DNA from: Lachnospiraceae bacterium
GTDB lineage: Bacteria; Bacillota; Clostridia; Lachnospirales; Lachnospiraceae
DNA length: 40,550 nt
Reading direction: 5' to 3'
Assembly: GCA_017619975.1 (NCBI GenBank)
Contig: JAFZRH010000033.1
Span: 1 to 40,550, forward strand
The first letter of the stretch is position 1. Every line of letters starts with the position of its first letter. Below, one piece after another: positions 16,451 through 23,753 of the stretch. The notes below the pieces were generated by a model that was given only the letters and a program-made list of their open reading frames with translations, ran no database searches and was not told the DNA's origin. The translations under genes were made by a program, and so were the position numbers.

Positions 16451-19324
16451 TTAATCGGCCTTCCTTAACACGATCGATTCATTGGTCCGGATCTCCAGCT
16501 CCCCGGATACCGTCCCGTACTCTTCACGGACGTTGGAGAAGAGGATCTCATACTCACCGTCCAGTGTGATCTTCGTACCGAGCAGGGAATGGATCACCGT
16601 CAGATCATCCACCGAATACACGATGTTTCCGTTCGTGAAGGTCACGTCAGACAGCTTCTCGCTGATCTCCGCGCGCGTGGCCAGGCGGAACTCGGCGCAG
16701 GCTTTCCGCAGCTCAATCAGCTCTTCGACCTTCCCGCAGATGTCGGCATTTTTGATCTTCAGCGAATAATCCATGACGTTGATGAAGTCGCCGACGTTGT
16801 AGGAGTTGCCTTCATATTTGCCGGTATCCGGATCCAGCTTGCTGCGCAGGAACTCCTCGCCTTCCTGAATGAAAGGCACGCCCTCGGCCAGGAAGATGAT
16901 AGCCTCCGCCTGCAGATAGGCGACGGGAAGCCGGTCCTCGTTCATGGTCTGGATCAGCTGATCGTAGAGCGTATAATTATCATGGCAGGAAACATAGTTC
17001 AGCACCTGGTTCGGGTTGATGGCCTGCGTCTTGACGGTCTCCTTGGAGAAGCGTCCCGCGATGCACATGGCAATCAGGGAAGCATTGGCGCTGGAGCCCT
17101 GTACAAAGCCCTTGGCCGGGTTGTTTTCACCGCGGACCGCGTTGCGGATCACGTCGTTGAATGCACCGACCAGAACATCGTTTCCGCCAAAATAATCCTG
17201 TGCCAGAGAGGCCTGGACTGTCGTCTGGCCTGTCAGTTTGGTATCGCTGGTTCCGGCTTTGAGCTTGCTGGTGCCGCCGGTCCAGGGTTCCCCGTAGATC
17301 ATAATGCTCGGATAAAGAGCCTGGCAGTCCTTATAAATATCGATCATGGTCTGATTGTCGATCAGGCCCATTAAGTCAAAGCGGAAGCCGGACAGATGAT
17401 ACTCATCGATCCAGAATTTGCAGGAATCCCGGAAGAACTTATTGACCATCTTCCGTTCCGAAGCCAGCTCGTTGCCGCAGCCGGAGCCGTTGTAGAAGGT
17501 CCCGTTCGCCTTGGTGCGGTAGTAATAATACGGCACCAGCAGGTTCAGGTTCGAGTTTTCGGAAGCGCTCGTGTGGTTGTACACGACGTCCATATTGATG
17601 GAGATGCCCTGCGCGTGCATGGCCATGACCATCTGTTTGAATTCGAGGATGCGGTTATAGCCGTCGTACGGGTCGGTGGAATAGCTGCCTTCCAGCACGT
17701 TGTAGTTTAAAGGATCGTAGCCCCAGTTGTAATTGTCCTTCGACATCTCGTTTCCGGAGCGGGTCTCGTCCACCGAGGAATAATCGTAGAAGGGCTGCAG
17801 CTGGATATGCGTGATGCCCAGCTCTTTGATATGATCCAGACCGGTCGAGACGGTGACGCCGTCTTCCGTATAGGTCGTTCCGCTCTGTGCCAGGCCCAGG
17901 AACTTGCCGCGGTACTGCTCTTCCACGCCGCTGGTGGGGCTGATGGTCATGTCGCGGACGTGCGCTTCGTAGATCACCGCGTCCACGGCGCTGCCTTCAA
18001 AAGGTCTTGCGTCCTCGGCCCAGCCGGCCAGGGAAGCATTCAGTTTCGTAAAGTTCACGACCATGCCGCGGCGGCCGTTGATGCCTGCGCTCTTCGCGTA
18101 CGGGTCGACGACTTCGTTGGTCCCCTTGGAGTTGGTCACCACGTAGGTATAATATTTTCCGTCCAGATCGTCCGGAACAGTCAGGGCAAAGACGCCCTTG
18201 TCCTCTTTCTGCATGGGGAACTCGGCAGCCGGCGTCTTGTCGTTCATGTAATCGCCGGTATTGTAAATGCGCAGCAGCACCTGGGAGCTGGTCGGCGCCC
18301 AGACTTTGAAGGTCGTCGTTCTGACGTTTTCTTCGTTATCAAATGTTACGCCCAGATCGTCTCCGTCATAGCCGTAGCGTTCATTGAATTCATCCGTATC
18401 GAAGTAATTCGTCATCATCAGTTCTACCTGATTGGTCCAGGTCGGATCGAAACGGTACGCGACCGTGACCGTATCGCAGATATCGATATCGTCTTTCAGA
18501 TTTAAAGTGACCATTTTCAGTGAGGTGTCGTAGGTTCCCATCGTGAAATCCGTATAAGGCTCTCCGTTGACCGTCACGGAGAAACGGGGGGAATAGGAAC
18601 GGAATTCATTGGTGAGCGGCTTGAAATACACGTTGATCGTCTTCGAATCCCGGAGCATGGTATAGTTCACGATGGATTTCAGCGCATTTTCCTGTGTGTC
18701 AAAAACGGTCGATTCGGTCGTTCGGACGTAAACATTCTGAATGCCGCCGGCCGTCTGCGGAAGGATATCGATCGAACGGTCGCCGTCAGGGTCCTTGGAC
18801 CAGCTGTCTGTCCGGACGATGAAACCCAGTTTACTGATTTCCTGTCCGCCGGAGATCAGCATCAGGTCCAGATCCGCATAGACGCCGTAATCGTCGTAGC
18901 CCGTAAATTCATAAGCCGCGCCGTTTCCGCCGTTCGTCATGTCCCAGGCCCAGACGTTCCAGGGCGCGTAACTGCTCCGGTCGTTGCCGGTATCGTCGTT
19001 TCTCCGGTAGTGAAGGCGCACGGTCTTCGTATCGGCAAGAGGCATCGATGCGTAATCCGTCTCGTCTTTCGTATAGCGGTCCACGACGTTGCCGGCCGGT
19101 TCCAGCCTGATCGGGACGTCGTCCGGGCCTTCATCCGCCGGCTCTGTCGGAGCCTCGGTCGGGGCTTCGGTCTGGGACTGTGTCTGCGCGGGACTGTCGG
19201 CAGTGGTCTGTACCGGCTCGGGAGCGCTGCTCTCCACCGGTTTTTTCCCGCAGGCGCCCAGCAGCAGGATGCCTGCCAGCAGCAGGGCAGCCAGAAGAAT
19301 AGAACGGAACTGTCTGGATTTCAT
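16451..19324 (-). CDS. pulA: Lipid-anchored type I pullulanase (CBM41-CBM48-GH13)
   Basis: Hydrolyses alpha-1,6 branch points of pullulan and amylopectin fragments outside the cell. The lipoprotein signal peptide ends at LLGAC (Cys25) and a Thr/Pro/Glu linker follows. A CBM41-like (PUD) starch-binding domain at about residues 85-210 starts with VRLHYRRND and has NVWAWD. A middle beta domain follows, then CBM48 (TTFKVWAPTSSQVLLRIYN) near 335-430. The GH13 barrel begins with YEAHVRDMT and has YNWGYDP, the type I pullulanase signature. Catalytic residues are nucleophile D650 (GFRFDLMG), acid/base E679 (IYGEPW) and D782 (SCHDN). There is no sortase motif, so anchoring is by lipid. It follows the amylase gene by ten bases. 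Confidence 0.95.
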   Translation of the reverse strand: MKSRQFRSILLAALLLAGILLLGACGKKPVESSAPEPVQTTADSPAQTQSQTEAPTEAPTEPADEGPDDVPIRLEPAGNVVDRYTKDETDYASMPLADTKTVRLHYRRNDDTGNDRSSYAPWNVWAWDMTNGGNGAAYEFTGYDDYGVYADLDLMLISGGQEISKLGFIVRTDSWSKDPDGDRSIDILPQTAGGIQNVYVRTTESTVFDTQENALKSIVNYTMLRDSKTINVYFKPLTNEFRSYSPRFSVTVNGEPYTDFTMGTYDTSLKMVTLNLKDDIDICDTVTVAYRFDPTWTNQVELMMTNYFDTDEFNERYGYDGDDLGVTFDNEENVRTTTFKVWAPTSSQVLLRIYNTGDYMNDKTPAAEFPMQKEDKGVFALTVPDDLDGKYYTYVVTNSKGTNEVVDPYAKSAGINGRRGMVVNFTKLNASLAGWAEDARPFEGSAVDAVIYEAHVRDMTISPTSGVEEQYRGKFLGLAQSGTTYTEDGVTVSTGLDHIKELGITHIQLQPFYDYSSVDETRSGNEMSKDNYNWGYDPLNYNVLEGSYSTDPYDGYNRILEFKQMVMAMHAQGISINMDVVYNHTSASENSNLNLLVPYYYYRTKANGTFYNGSGCGNELASERKMVNKFFRDSCKFWIDEYHLSGFRFDLMGLIDNQTMIDIYKDCQALYPSIMIYGEPWTGGTSKLKAGTSDTKLTGQTTVQASLAQDYFGGNDVLVGAFNDVIRNAVRGENNPAKGFVQGSSANASLIAMCIAGRFSKETVKTQAINPNQVLNYVSCHDNYTLYDQLIQTMNEDRLPVAYLQAEAIIFLAEGVPFIQEGEEFLRSKLDPDTGKYEGNSYNVGDFINVMDYSLKIKNADICGKVEELIELRKACAEFRLATRAEISEKLSDVTFTNGNIVYSVDDLTVIHSLLGTKITLDGEYEILFSNVREEYGTVSGELEIRTNESIVLRKAD

Positions 19325-19334
19325 AATACCCCCC

Positions 19335-21431
19335 TTAGAAACCGCTCAGATCAAAGAAGCCTTCTTTCAGAATGTCTCCTTTGATGTCGGCACTTTGCTT
19401 GATGACGTGGGAGTCCCACCTTGTCGGGTCTCCGATCGTATAACCCTTTTCAAATACGGCGATCAAAAAACCGGTCATGCCTGTAGTATCCACCAGCAGA
19501 ACGCCGTCCTGTATCTCATAGTTCTTGCTCCAGAGCCCCGGATTCCAGCTCCAGATATAAAGTTCGTATTCACCGTTCAGGTATTTTTCGTCCAGGCCCA
19601 TCACATTAAACCGGCCCGCAATCAGCTGCACCTGCGTATAGGTGAAGACCTGCTCAAAGACGTTGAGCCCCTTGCGCAGATACACGTGAAGGTCGACCTT
19701 TCCGTTCTCCGTATGGTCTTTCAGCAGGATCTCGGCTGAGTCGCTTACAGCCTGTTTGTCATCCTCTTTTCCGTTGAACCAGATATAAGCTTCGTCACAG
19801 TTCCGAACGCTCAGGCTGATCTTCTTCTCCCCGACAAAGGAACAGTCTCTTTCCGAGATCGTCAGCTGCGGATGTACATCGCGGGAGCGGGTGACGACAG
19901 CCATCCCGTTCACCTCAAATTTCAGCTGTGCGGTATGGTCGTGCACGAGGACCTGTCCGCCGGTCAGGGAATCGTAATAGATCCCGTCCTCCAGATGCGG
20001 AACCGCGACCTGAACGGTCTGCTCCGGATCGACGTCGCCGACGTTCAGGATCAGCACGCCCTGATCGCCGTCCTTGATCTTCTCGCAGACATAGCAGCTG
20101 CCGTCCACGGATTCGTAGGATTCCGCGTCAAAGAAGCGGTTGTGAAAGCGGTTGCTGACCGCTACATATTCACTTTCAAAGGCGTAGGAGCCGATCTCTC
20201 CCACGGTCAGCTCGGCGGTCGGCCGAGCCAGATACAAACCGCCCAGCCCTTTCCTGGCCGCGATGACAGACCAGTACTTGGCTACGCGCACATCCGTATA
20301 GTGCGTGTTCGTCGTGACGTATTCGTCATGGCTCTCCACCCAGGCGATCAGCTGTGCCGCATCGTCCGTTTTCAGCAGGGCATTCAGGATCAGGGAGGGA
20401 TCTTTCTTCGCAAACACGCTCTTGATCTGAGCCAGATAACCGTCATCCGTGATGCGCATGTGATCGGTATAGTTTTTCAGGCTGCGGCCGGACGGAGACC
20501 CTAAGATCTCTCCGTATACGTACAGCTCTTTGCCTGTTTTTTTCTGATAATATTCTTTCGCTTTTTCCAGCGTATTGTTCCAGAAATCGCTCGGATACTC
20601 CGGATCGGTCTCGGTCTCGATATGCTTGGCCGCGTCAAAGCGGAAGCCGTCGATGCCAACGTCGATGCACTCCTTCATCAGAGAAAGCACGCGTTCCTGC
20701 ACATACGGATTCGCCGTATTCAGATCGGGCAGGTTGCCGTAGGCATAGTACTGGGTATCCGCACCGGAGCCCCCCGCCATCCGGTTGTGATGGAAGGTCA
20801 GGCCGGTGCCGTCCGTATCTTCGTTTCGATTCGCGTAGATGACCGGTTCGTACGCGGCGACAGCCGGGGAAACCGTCGGTGTCCCGTCCGCCTCTTTTCC
20901 TTCATTGTCCGTCGTCGCCATATGATTCAGCACAAGGTCGGCCAGAATGCAGATACCGTATTTTTCGGCCTCCGCACAGAGCTCGGTCAGCTCCTCTTTG
21001 CTTCCCAGCGCGGAATTGTCACCGATGGAGAAGCTTAAAGGCTGATAGAACGCCCACCAGGAGGATCCGCCGCCCTTCGGCTGCTGGACAGGCATGGTAA
21101 GCACGTTTTTAAAGCCGGCATTGTGGATATTTTCAAGATTGACCATGATCTCATGGTAGGTCCAGTTAAACGCATGGAGCGTCAGGCCGTCCTGTGCATT
21201 TTCAGGCAGCCTGTCGGTATAAGTATCGTCAAATTCCGGGTATTCGACCGTTTGCGCTTCGGTCCCGGCAGGGGTTGATTCCGTGATTTCGGAGGCAGTC
21301 GGCGCAGGTTCCGTGATCACGGTTCCCGCGGTCTCTGGACTGCTGCTCCCGGCAGGCTCATTTTTTCCGCAGCCGCCGAGCAGACTCAGCAGAACGGACA
21401 GCAGTATAACGATGGCGATATTTCTTTTCAT
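19335..21431 (-). CDS. Lipid-anchored GH13 alpha-amylase
   Basis: Extracellular endo-acting alpha-1,4-glucanase attached to the membrane by Cys21 of the lipobox LGGC. A Pro/Thr/Glu-rich linker is followed by the barrel, starting at LTLHAFNWTYHEI. Motifs are ADLVLNH (region I), GFRFDAAKH with nucleophile D266, VYGEILG with acid/base E308, and VESHDEY with D369. After the barrel and its C-terminal sheet (to about residue 515) come about 180 extra residues with two beta-sandwich-like segments. The last contains YELYIWSWNPGLWSKNY, whose aromatic cluster suggests a starch-binding module; I could not assign a CBM family. The start has no clear ribosome binding site beyond AGAGG. It lies after a strong terminator (21461-21501). 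Confidence 0.93.
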   Translation of the reverse strand: MKRNIAIVILLSVLLSLLGGCGKNEPAGSSSPETAGTVITEPAPTASEITESTPAGTEAQTVEYPEFDDTYTDRLPENAQDGLTLHAFNWTYHEIMVNLENIHNAGFKNVLTMPVQQPKGGGSSWWAFYQPLSFSIGDNSALGSKEELTELCAEAEKYGICILADLVLNHMATTDNEGKEADGTPTVSPAVAAYEPVIYANRNEDTDGTGLTFHHNRMAGGSGADTQYYAYGNLPDLNTANPYVQERVLSLMKECIDVGIDGFRFDAAKHIETETDPEYPSDFWNNTLEKAKEYYQKKTGKELYVYGEILGSPSGRSLKNYTDHMRITDDGYLAQIKSVFAKKDPSLILNALLKTDDAAQLIAWVESHDEYVTTNTHYTDVRVAKYWSVIAARKGLGGLYLARPTAELTVGEIGSYAFESEYVAVSNRFHNRFFDAESYESVDGSCYVCEKIKDGDQGVLILNVGDVDPEQTVQVAVPHLEDGIYYDSLTGGQVLVHDHTAQLKFEVNGMAVVTRSRDVHPQLTISERDCSFVGEKKISLSVRNCDEAYIWFNGKEDDKQAVSDSAEILLKDHTENGKVDLHVYLRKGLNVFEQVFTYTQVQLIAGRFNVMGLDEKYLNGEYELYIWSWNPGLWSKNYEIQDGVLLVDTTGMTGFLIAVFEKGYTIGDPTRWDSHVIKQSADIKGDILKEGFFDLSGF

Positions 21432-21460
21432 GATGACACCTCTGCTGTGCGGAGATTCGG

Positions 21461-21501
21461 AAAAAGGAAAAGGAGCTCCATCAGAATGAAGCTCCTTTTC
21501 C
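21461..21501 (-). terminator. Strong intrinsic terminator between the starch-binding lipoprotein and amylase genes
   Basis: On the minus strand GGAAAAGGAGCT (21490-21501) pairs perfectly with AGCTCCTTTTCC (21466-21477) across a 12-base loop, followed by TTTTT (21461-21465). It ends 30 bases before the amylase ATG. Confidence 0.85.
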
Positions 21502-21512
21502 GCAAAATTATC

Positions 21513-23498
21513 TTACGGCTTCAGTTCGTAGGAAACCGTACCGTTGCTGCCTTCGAAGGTAACGGTAACGATATAGGTGCCGTCAGCCTCCGCGACGAAG
21601 TTGTCGGCATCGGCCGGACCCCAGTTGTTGGTCCAGTCGTTGTCGGCACGTACCTTAAACTGATCGTTTGCCTTCAGTTCGACTTCGCCCTTCCAGACGT
21701 TTTCGCCGTCGGCTTCCATCAGAACGTCCTCGCCGGCGTTGCCCCAGTCGGAGGCCGCAAAGCTGCCGACGATGCCGTAGGTGTGATCGGCCGGAACGAA
21801 TACGACGATCTCTTCATACTCGGCGAAAGCAGGCATCGCTTCCTTCAGAATAAGGCCCATGCCGTAGCCGGCCGCTTCGGGAGCGGAAGGCGTGCTGTAC
21901 TGCGCAATGACCAGGGTGTAGAGGCCGGCGCCGCCGGTAACGACAGGGTTGTCGCTCCAGGAGAAGCCGTTCTCATCCTTTTCTTCCTGCCAGACCGGAA
22001 CGAACAGGGTATCCGGCGTCAAGGCTTCCAGATGCGCGGTGTGCGGATCGGAGATCCACTGATCTTCCGAGTACACCTTGATGTCGCCGTCGACTTCGGC
22101 GCTGCACTGCGCGACCTTCACGGCAAAGGAGCCGTTCGCCAGGAACATCTTTCCGTCCTTGAAGAACTTGGTGGTCCAGGCGGCGTCGTTGGTGCCGAAG
22201 ATCAGATCGATCGTGTACAGATACTTCACGTCCTTCTCGGACAGGGCATTGAACAGTTCCTCATCGATCGCCTTGACATCTTCCAGCGTGATGGCGGTCA
22301 GGGCAGAAGCTTCATACACTTCCGAGTCTTTTCCGCCCCAGCCGTTCTGGGTACCGTCAGCCAGCAGATACTGACCGTGAGCGACCCAGGCTTCATGGTT
22401 GGGATCCGCGAGCCCTTCCGGCTGCTTCATCTCATAAGAAACTTTGCCGTTGCTGCCTTCGAAGGTGATCGTAACGACATAGGTGCCGTCCGCTTCCGCG
22501 GTGAAGTTGTCGGTGTCTTCCGGACCCCAGTTGTTGGTCCAGTCGTTATCCGCACGAACCTTAAACTGGTCGCCAGCCTTCAGTTCGACTTCGCCCGTCC
22601 AGGTGTTTTCGCCGGCAGCTTCCATCGGAACATCGGCGCCGTCGTTGCCCCAGCCGGAGCCGGCAAAGCCGCCGACGATGCCATAGGTGTGATCGGCCGG
22701 AACGAATTCGACGATCTCTTCATACTCGGCAAAAGCAGCCTTTGCTTCCTTCAGAACAAGACCCATGCCGTAGCCGGCCGCTTCGGGGGAAGAAGCATTC
22801 TTGTACTGAGCGATGACAAGGGTGTAGAGGCCGGCACCGCCGGTAACGACAGGGTTGTCGCTCCAGGAGAAACCGTTCTCATCCTTCTCTTCCTGCCATA
22901 CCGGAACAAACAGGGTATCCGGGGTCAGAGCTTCCAGATGCGCGCTGTGAGGATCAGAGATCCACTGATCTTCCGCATAAACCTTGTTGTTGCCGTCTAC
23001 GTCGGCCGTGCACTGAGCAACCTTAACGGCAAAGGAACCGTTTGCCAGATACAGCTTGCCGTCCTTGAGGAAGCGGGTCGTCCAGCCGGCATCGTTGGTG
23101 CCGAAGATCAGATCGATCGTATACAGATACTTGACCTCTTTCGCGGACAGGGCGCTGTACAGCTCTTCGCTGATCGCCTTAACGTCGCTCAGCTTGATCG
23201 CGGTCAGCGCGGACTTTTCATAAATTTCCGAATCTTTGCCGCCCCAGGCGTTCTGGGTGCCGTCAGCCAGCAGATACTGACCGTGAGCCGTCCAGATCGC
23301 GTGGCTTTCATCTGCCAGTTCCTTTTCCGCTTCCGTCGGGGCTTCCGTCGGAGCCTGCGTCGGAGCTTCCGTCGGCGCCTGAGTCGGTGCCTGAGTCGGC
23401 GCCTGAGTCGGAGCCTGCGTCGGATCCGGCTGCTTGCCGCAGGCCGCTAAGGCGATGACCATAACAGCAGCCAGCAGAACTACAAGTGCTTTTTTCAT
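21513..23498 (-). CDS. Duplicated starch-binding-type surface lipoprotein (SusE/F-like modules)
   Basis: A 661-residue lipoprotein (lipobox LAAC, Cys20) with a PTQA/PTEA-repeat linker at residues 26-57 and then two near-identical 302-residue units (about 66-359 and 368-661). Each unit has a large domain starting AHGQYLLADGTQN that I do not recognise. A smaller beta-sandwich follows, starting TYGIVG and holding KVRADNDWTNNWG, whose paired Trp residues resemble SusE/SusF or CBM26-type starch-binding modules. No catalytic motifs are visible. It is the first gene of the starch block, has AGGAG before its ATG, its own promoter (23685-23713) and its own terminator. Starch capture at the cell surface is inferred from the modules and neighbours. 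Confidence 0.8.
   Translation of the reverse strand: MKKALVVLLAAVMVIALAACGKQPDPTQAPTQAPTQAPTQAPTEAPTQAPTEAPTEAEKELADESHAIWTAHGQYLLADGTQNAWGGKDSEIYEKSALTAIKLSDVKAISEELYSALSAKEVKYLYTIDLIFGTNDAGWTTRFLKDGKLYLANGSFAVKVAQCTADVDGNNKVYAEDQWISDPHSAHLEALTPDTLFVPVWQEEKDENGFSWSDNPVVTGGAGLYTLVIAQYKNASSPEAAGYGMGLVLKEAKAAFAEYEEIVEFVPADHTYGIVGGFAGSGWGNDGADVPMEAAGENTWTGEVELKAGDQFKVRADNDWTNNWGPEDTDNFTAEADGTYVVTITFEGSNGKVSYEMKQPEGLADPNHEAWVAHGQYLLADGTQNGWGGKDSEVYEASALTAITLEDVKAIDEELFNALSEKDVKYLYTIDLIFGTNDAAWTTKFFKDGKMFLANGSFAVKVAQCSAEVDGDIKVYSEDQWISDPHTAHLEALTPDTLFVPVWQEEKDENGFSWSDNPVVTGGAGLYTLVIAQYSTPSAPEAAGYGMGLILKEAMPAFAEYEEIVVFVPADHTYGIVGSFAASDWGNAGEDVLMEADGENVWKGEVELKANDQFKVRADNDWTNNWGPADADNFVAEADGTYIVTVTFEGSNGTVSYELKP
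21516..22397 (-). repeat. Second copy of the 906-base repeat unit inside the starch-binding lipoprotein gene
   Basis: Encodes residues 368-661. It matches the first copy in the same order with few amino-acid changes, offset by 302 codons. The DNA also matches over long runs, for example the stretches encoding DNDWTNNWGP and WQEEKDENGFSWSDNP. Confidence 0.9.
22422..23303 (-). repeat. First copy of the 906-base repeat unit inside the starch-binding lipoprotein gene
   Basis: Encodes residues 66-359. The two copies are separated by a short linker (QPEGLADPN). The high DNA similarity of the copies suggests a recent duplication or ongoing gene conversion. Confidence 0.9.
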
Positions 23499-23581
23499 AG
23501 TATTCCTCTCCTTTTTTAATGTTTGCAGAATATCTTCTGTTGTTATATTACCGCAGCGGCTCCGGGATTCGGACCGCCATG

Positions 23582-23667
23582 AAAAACGATCCGCGAAGCG
23601 GAGGCACTGTCAGCAAACAATTAAAAAACTGCGGCCAATCCCGCCGTCCGGGAAGCCGGACTGGCAG
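23582..23667 (-). promoter_or_regulatory. Structured leader with two hairpin/T-run elements before the starch-binding lipoprotein gene
   Basis: In the predicted leader (about 23677 to 23499) the first element has an inner perfect hairpin GTCCGG-CTTC-CCGGAC (23646-23661) within weaker outer pairing, and ends in TTTTTT (23623-23628). A second hairpin TCCGC-TTC-GCGGA (23590-23602) is followed after a short gap by TTTTT (23582-23586). These could be attenuators. Alternatively the first could simply terminate topB. I could not match the leader to a known riboswitch class. Confidence 0.5.
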
Positions 23668-23684
23668 AATCACCTTTCAGCGTC

Positions 23685-23713
23685 ATATTACACCTTTATT
23701 TTCAATTATTCAA
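23685..23713 (-). promoter_or_regulatory. Promoter of the starch-binding lipoprotein gene and starch locus
   Basis: Minus-strand TTGAAT (23708-23713), 17 bases, TAATAT (23685-23690). The RNA would start near 23678, giving an unusually long leader of about 180 bases. The surrounding DNA (23690-23760) is clearly AT-rich compared with its neighbours. Confidence 0.6.
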
Positions 23714-23753
23714 CATATTTTTTTCATATTTTAAAGAATCCGGCTCTTTTTTC

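Noticed and set aside
21516-23303. The tandem 906-base repeats as a CRISPR or insertion element
   Set aside because: Both copies are in frame within one gene and encode folded domains; there are no spacers or terminal inverted repeats.
21447-23450. A 667-codon open frame on the plus strand opposite the starch-binding lipoprotein gene
   Set aside because: It is the mirror of the duplicated gene: its own internal repeat follows from the repeat on the other strand, it has no ribosome binding site, and its composition (Arg/Gly/Val-rich without domains) is that of an antisense frame.
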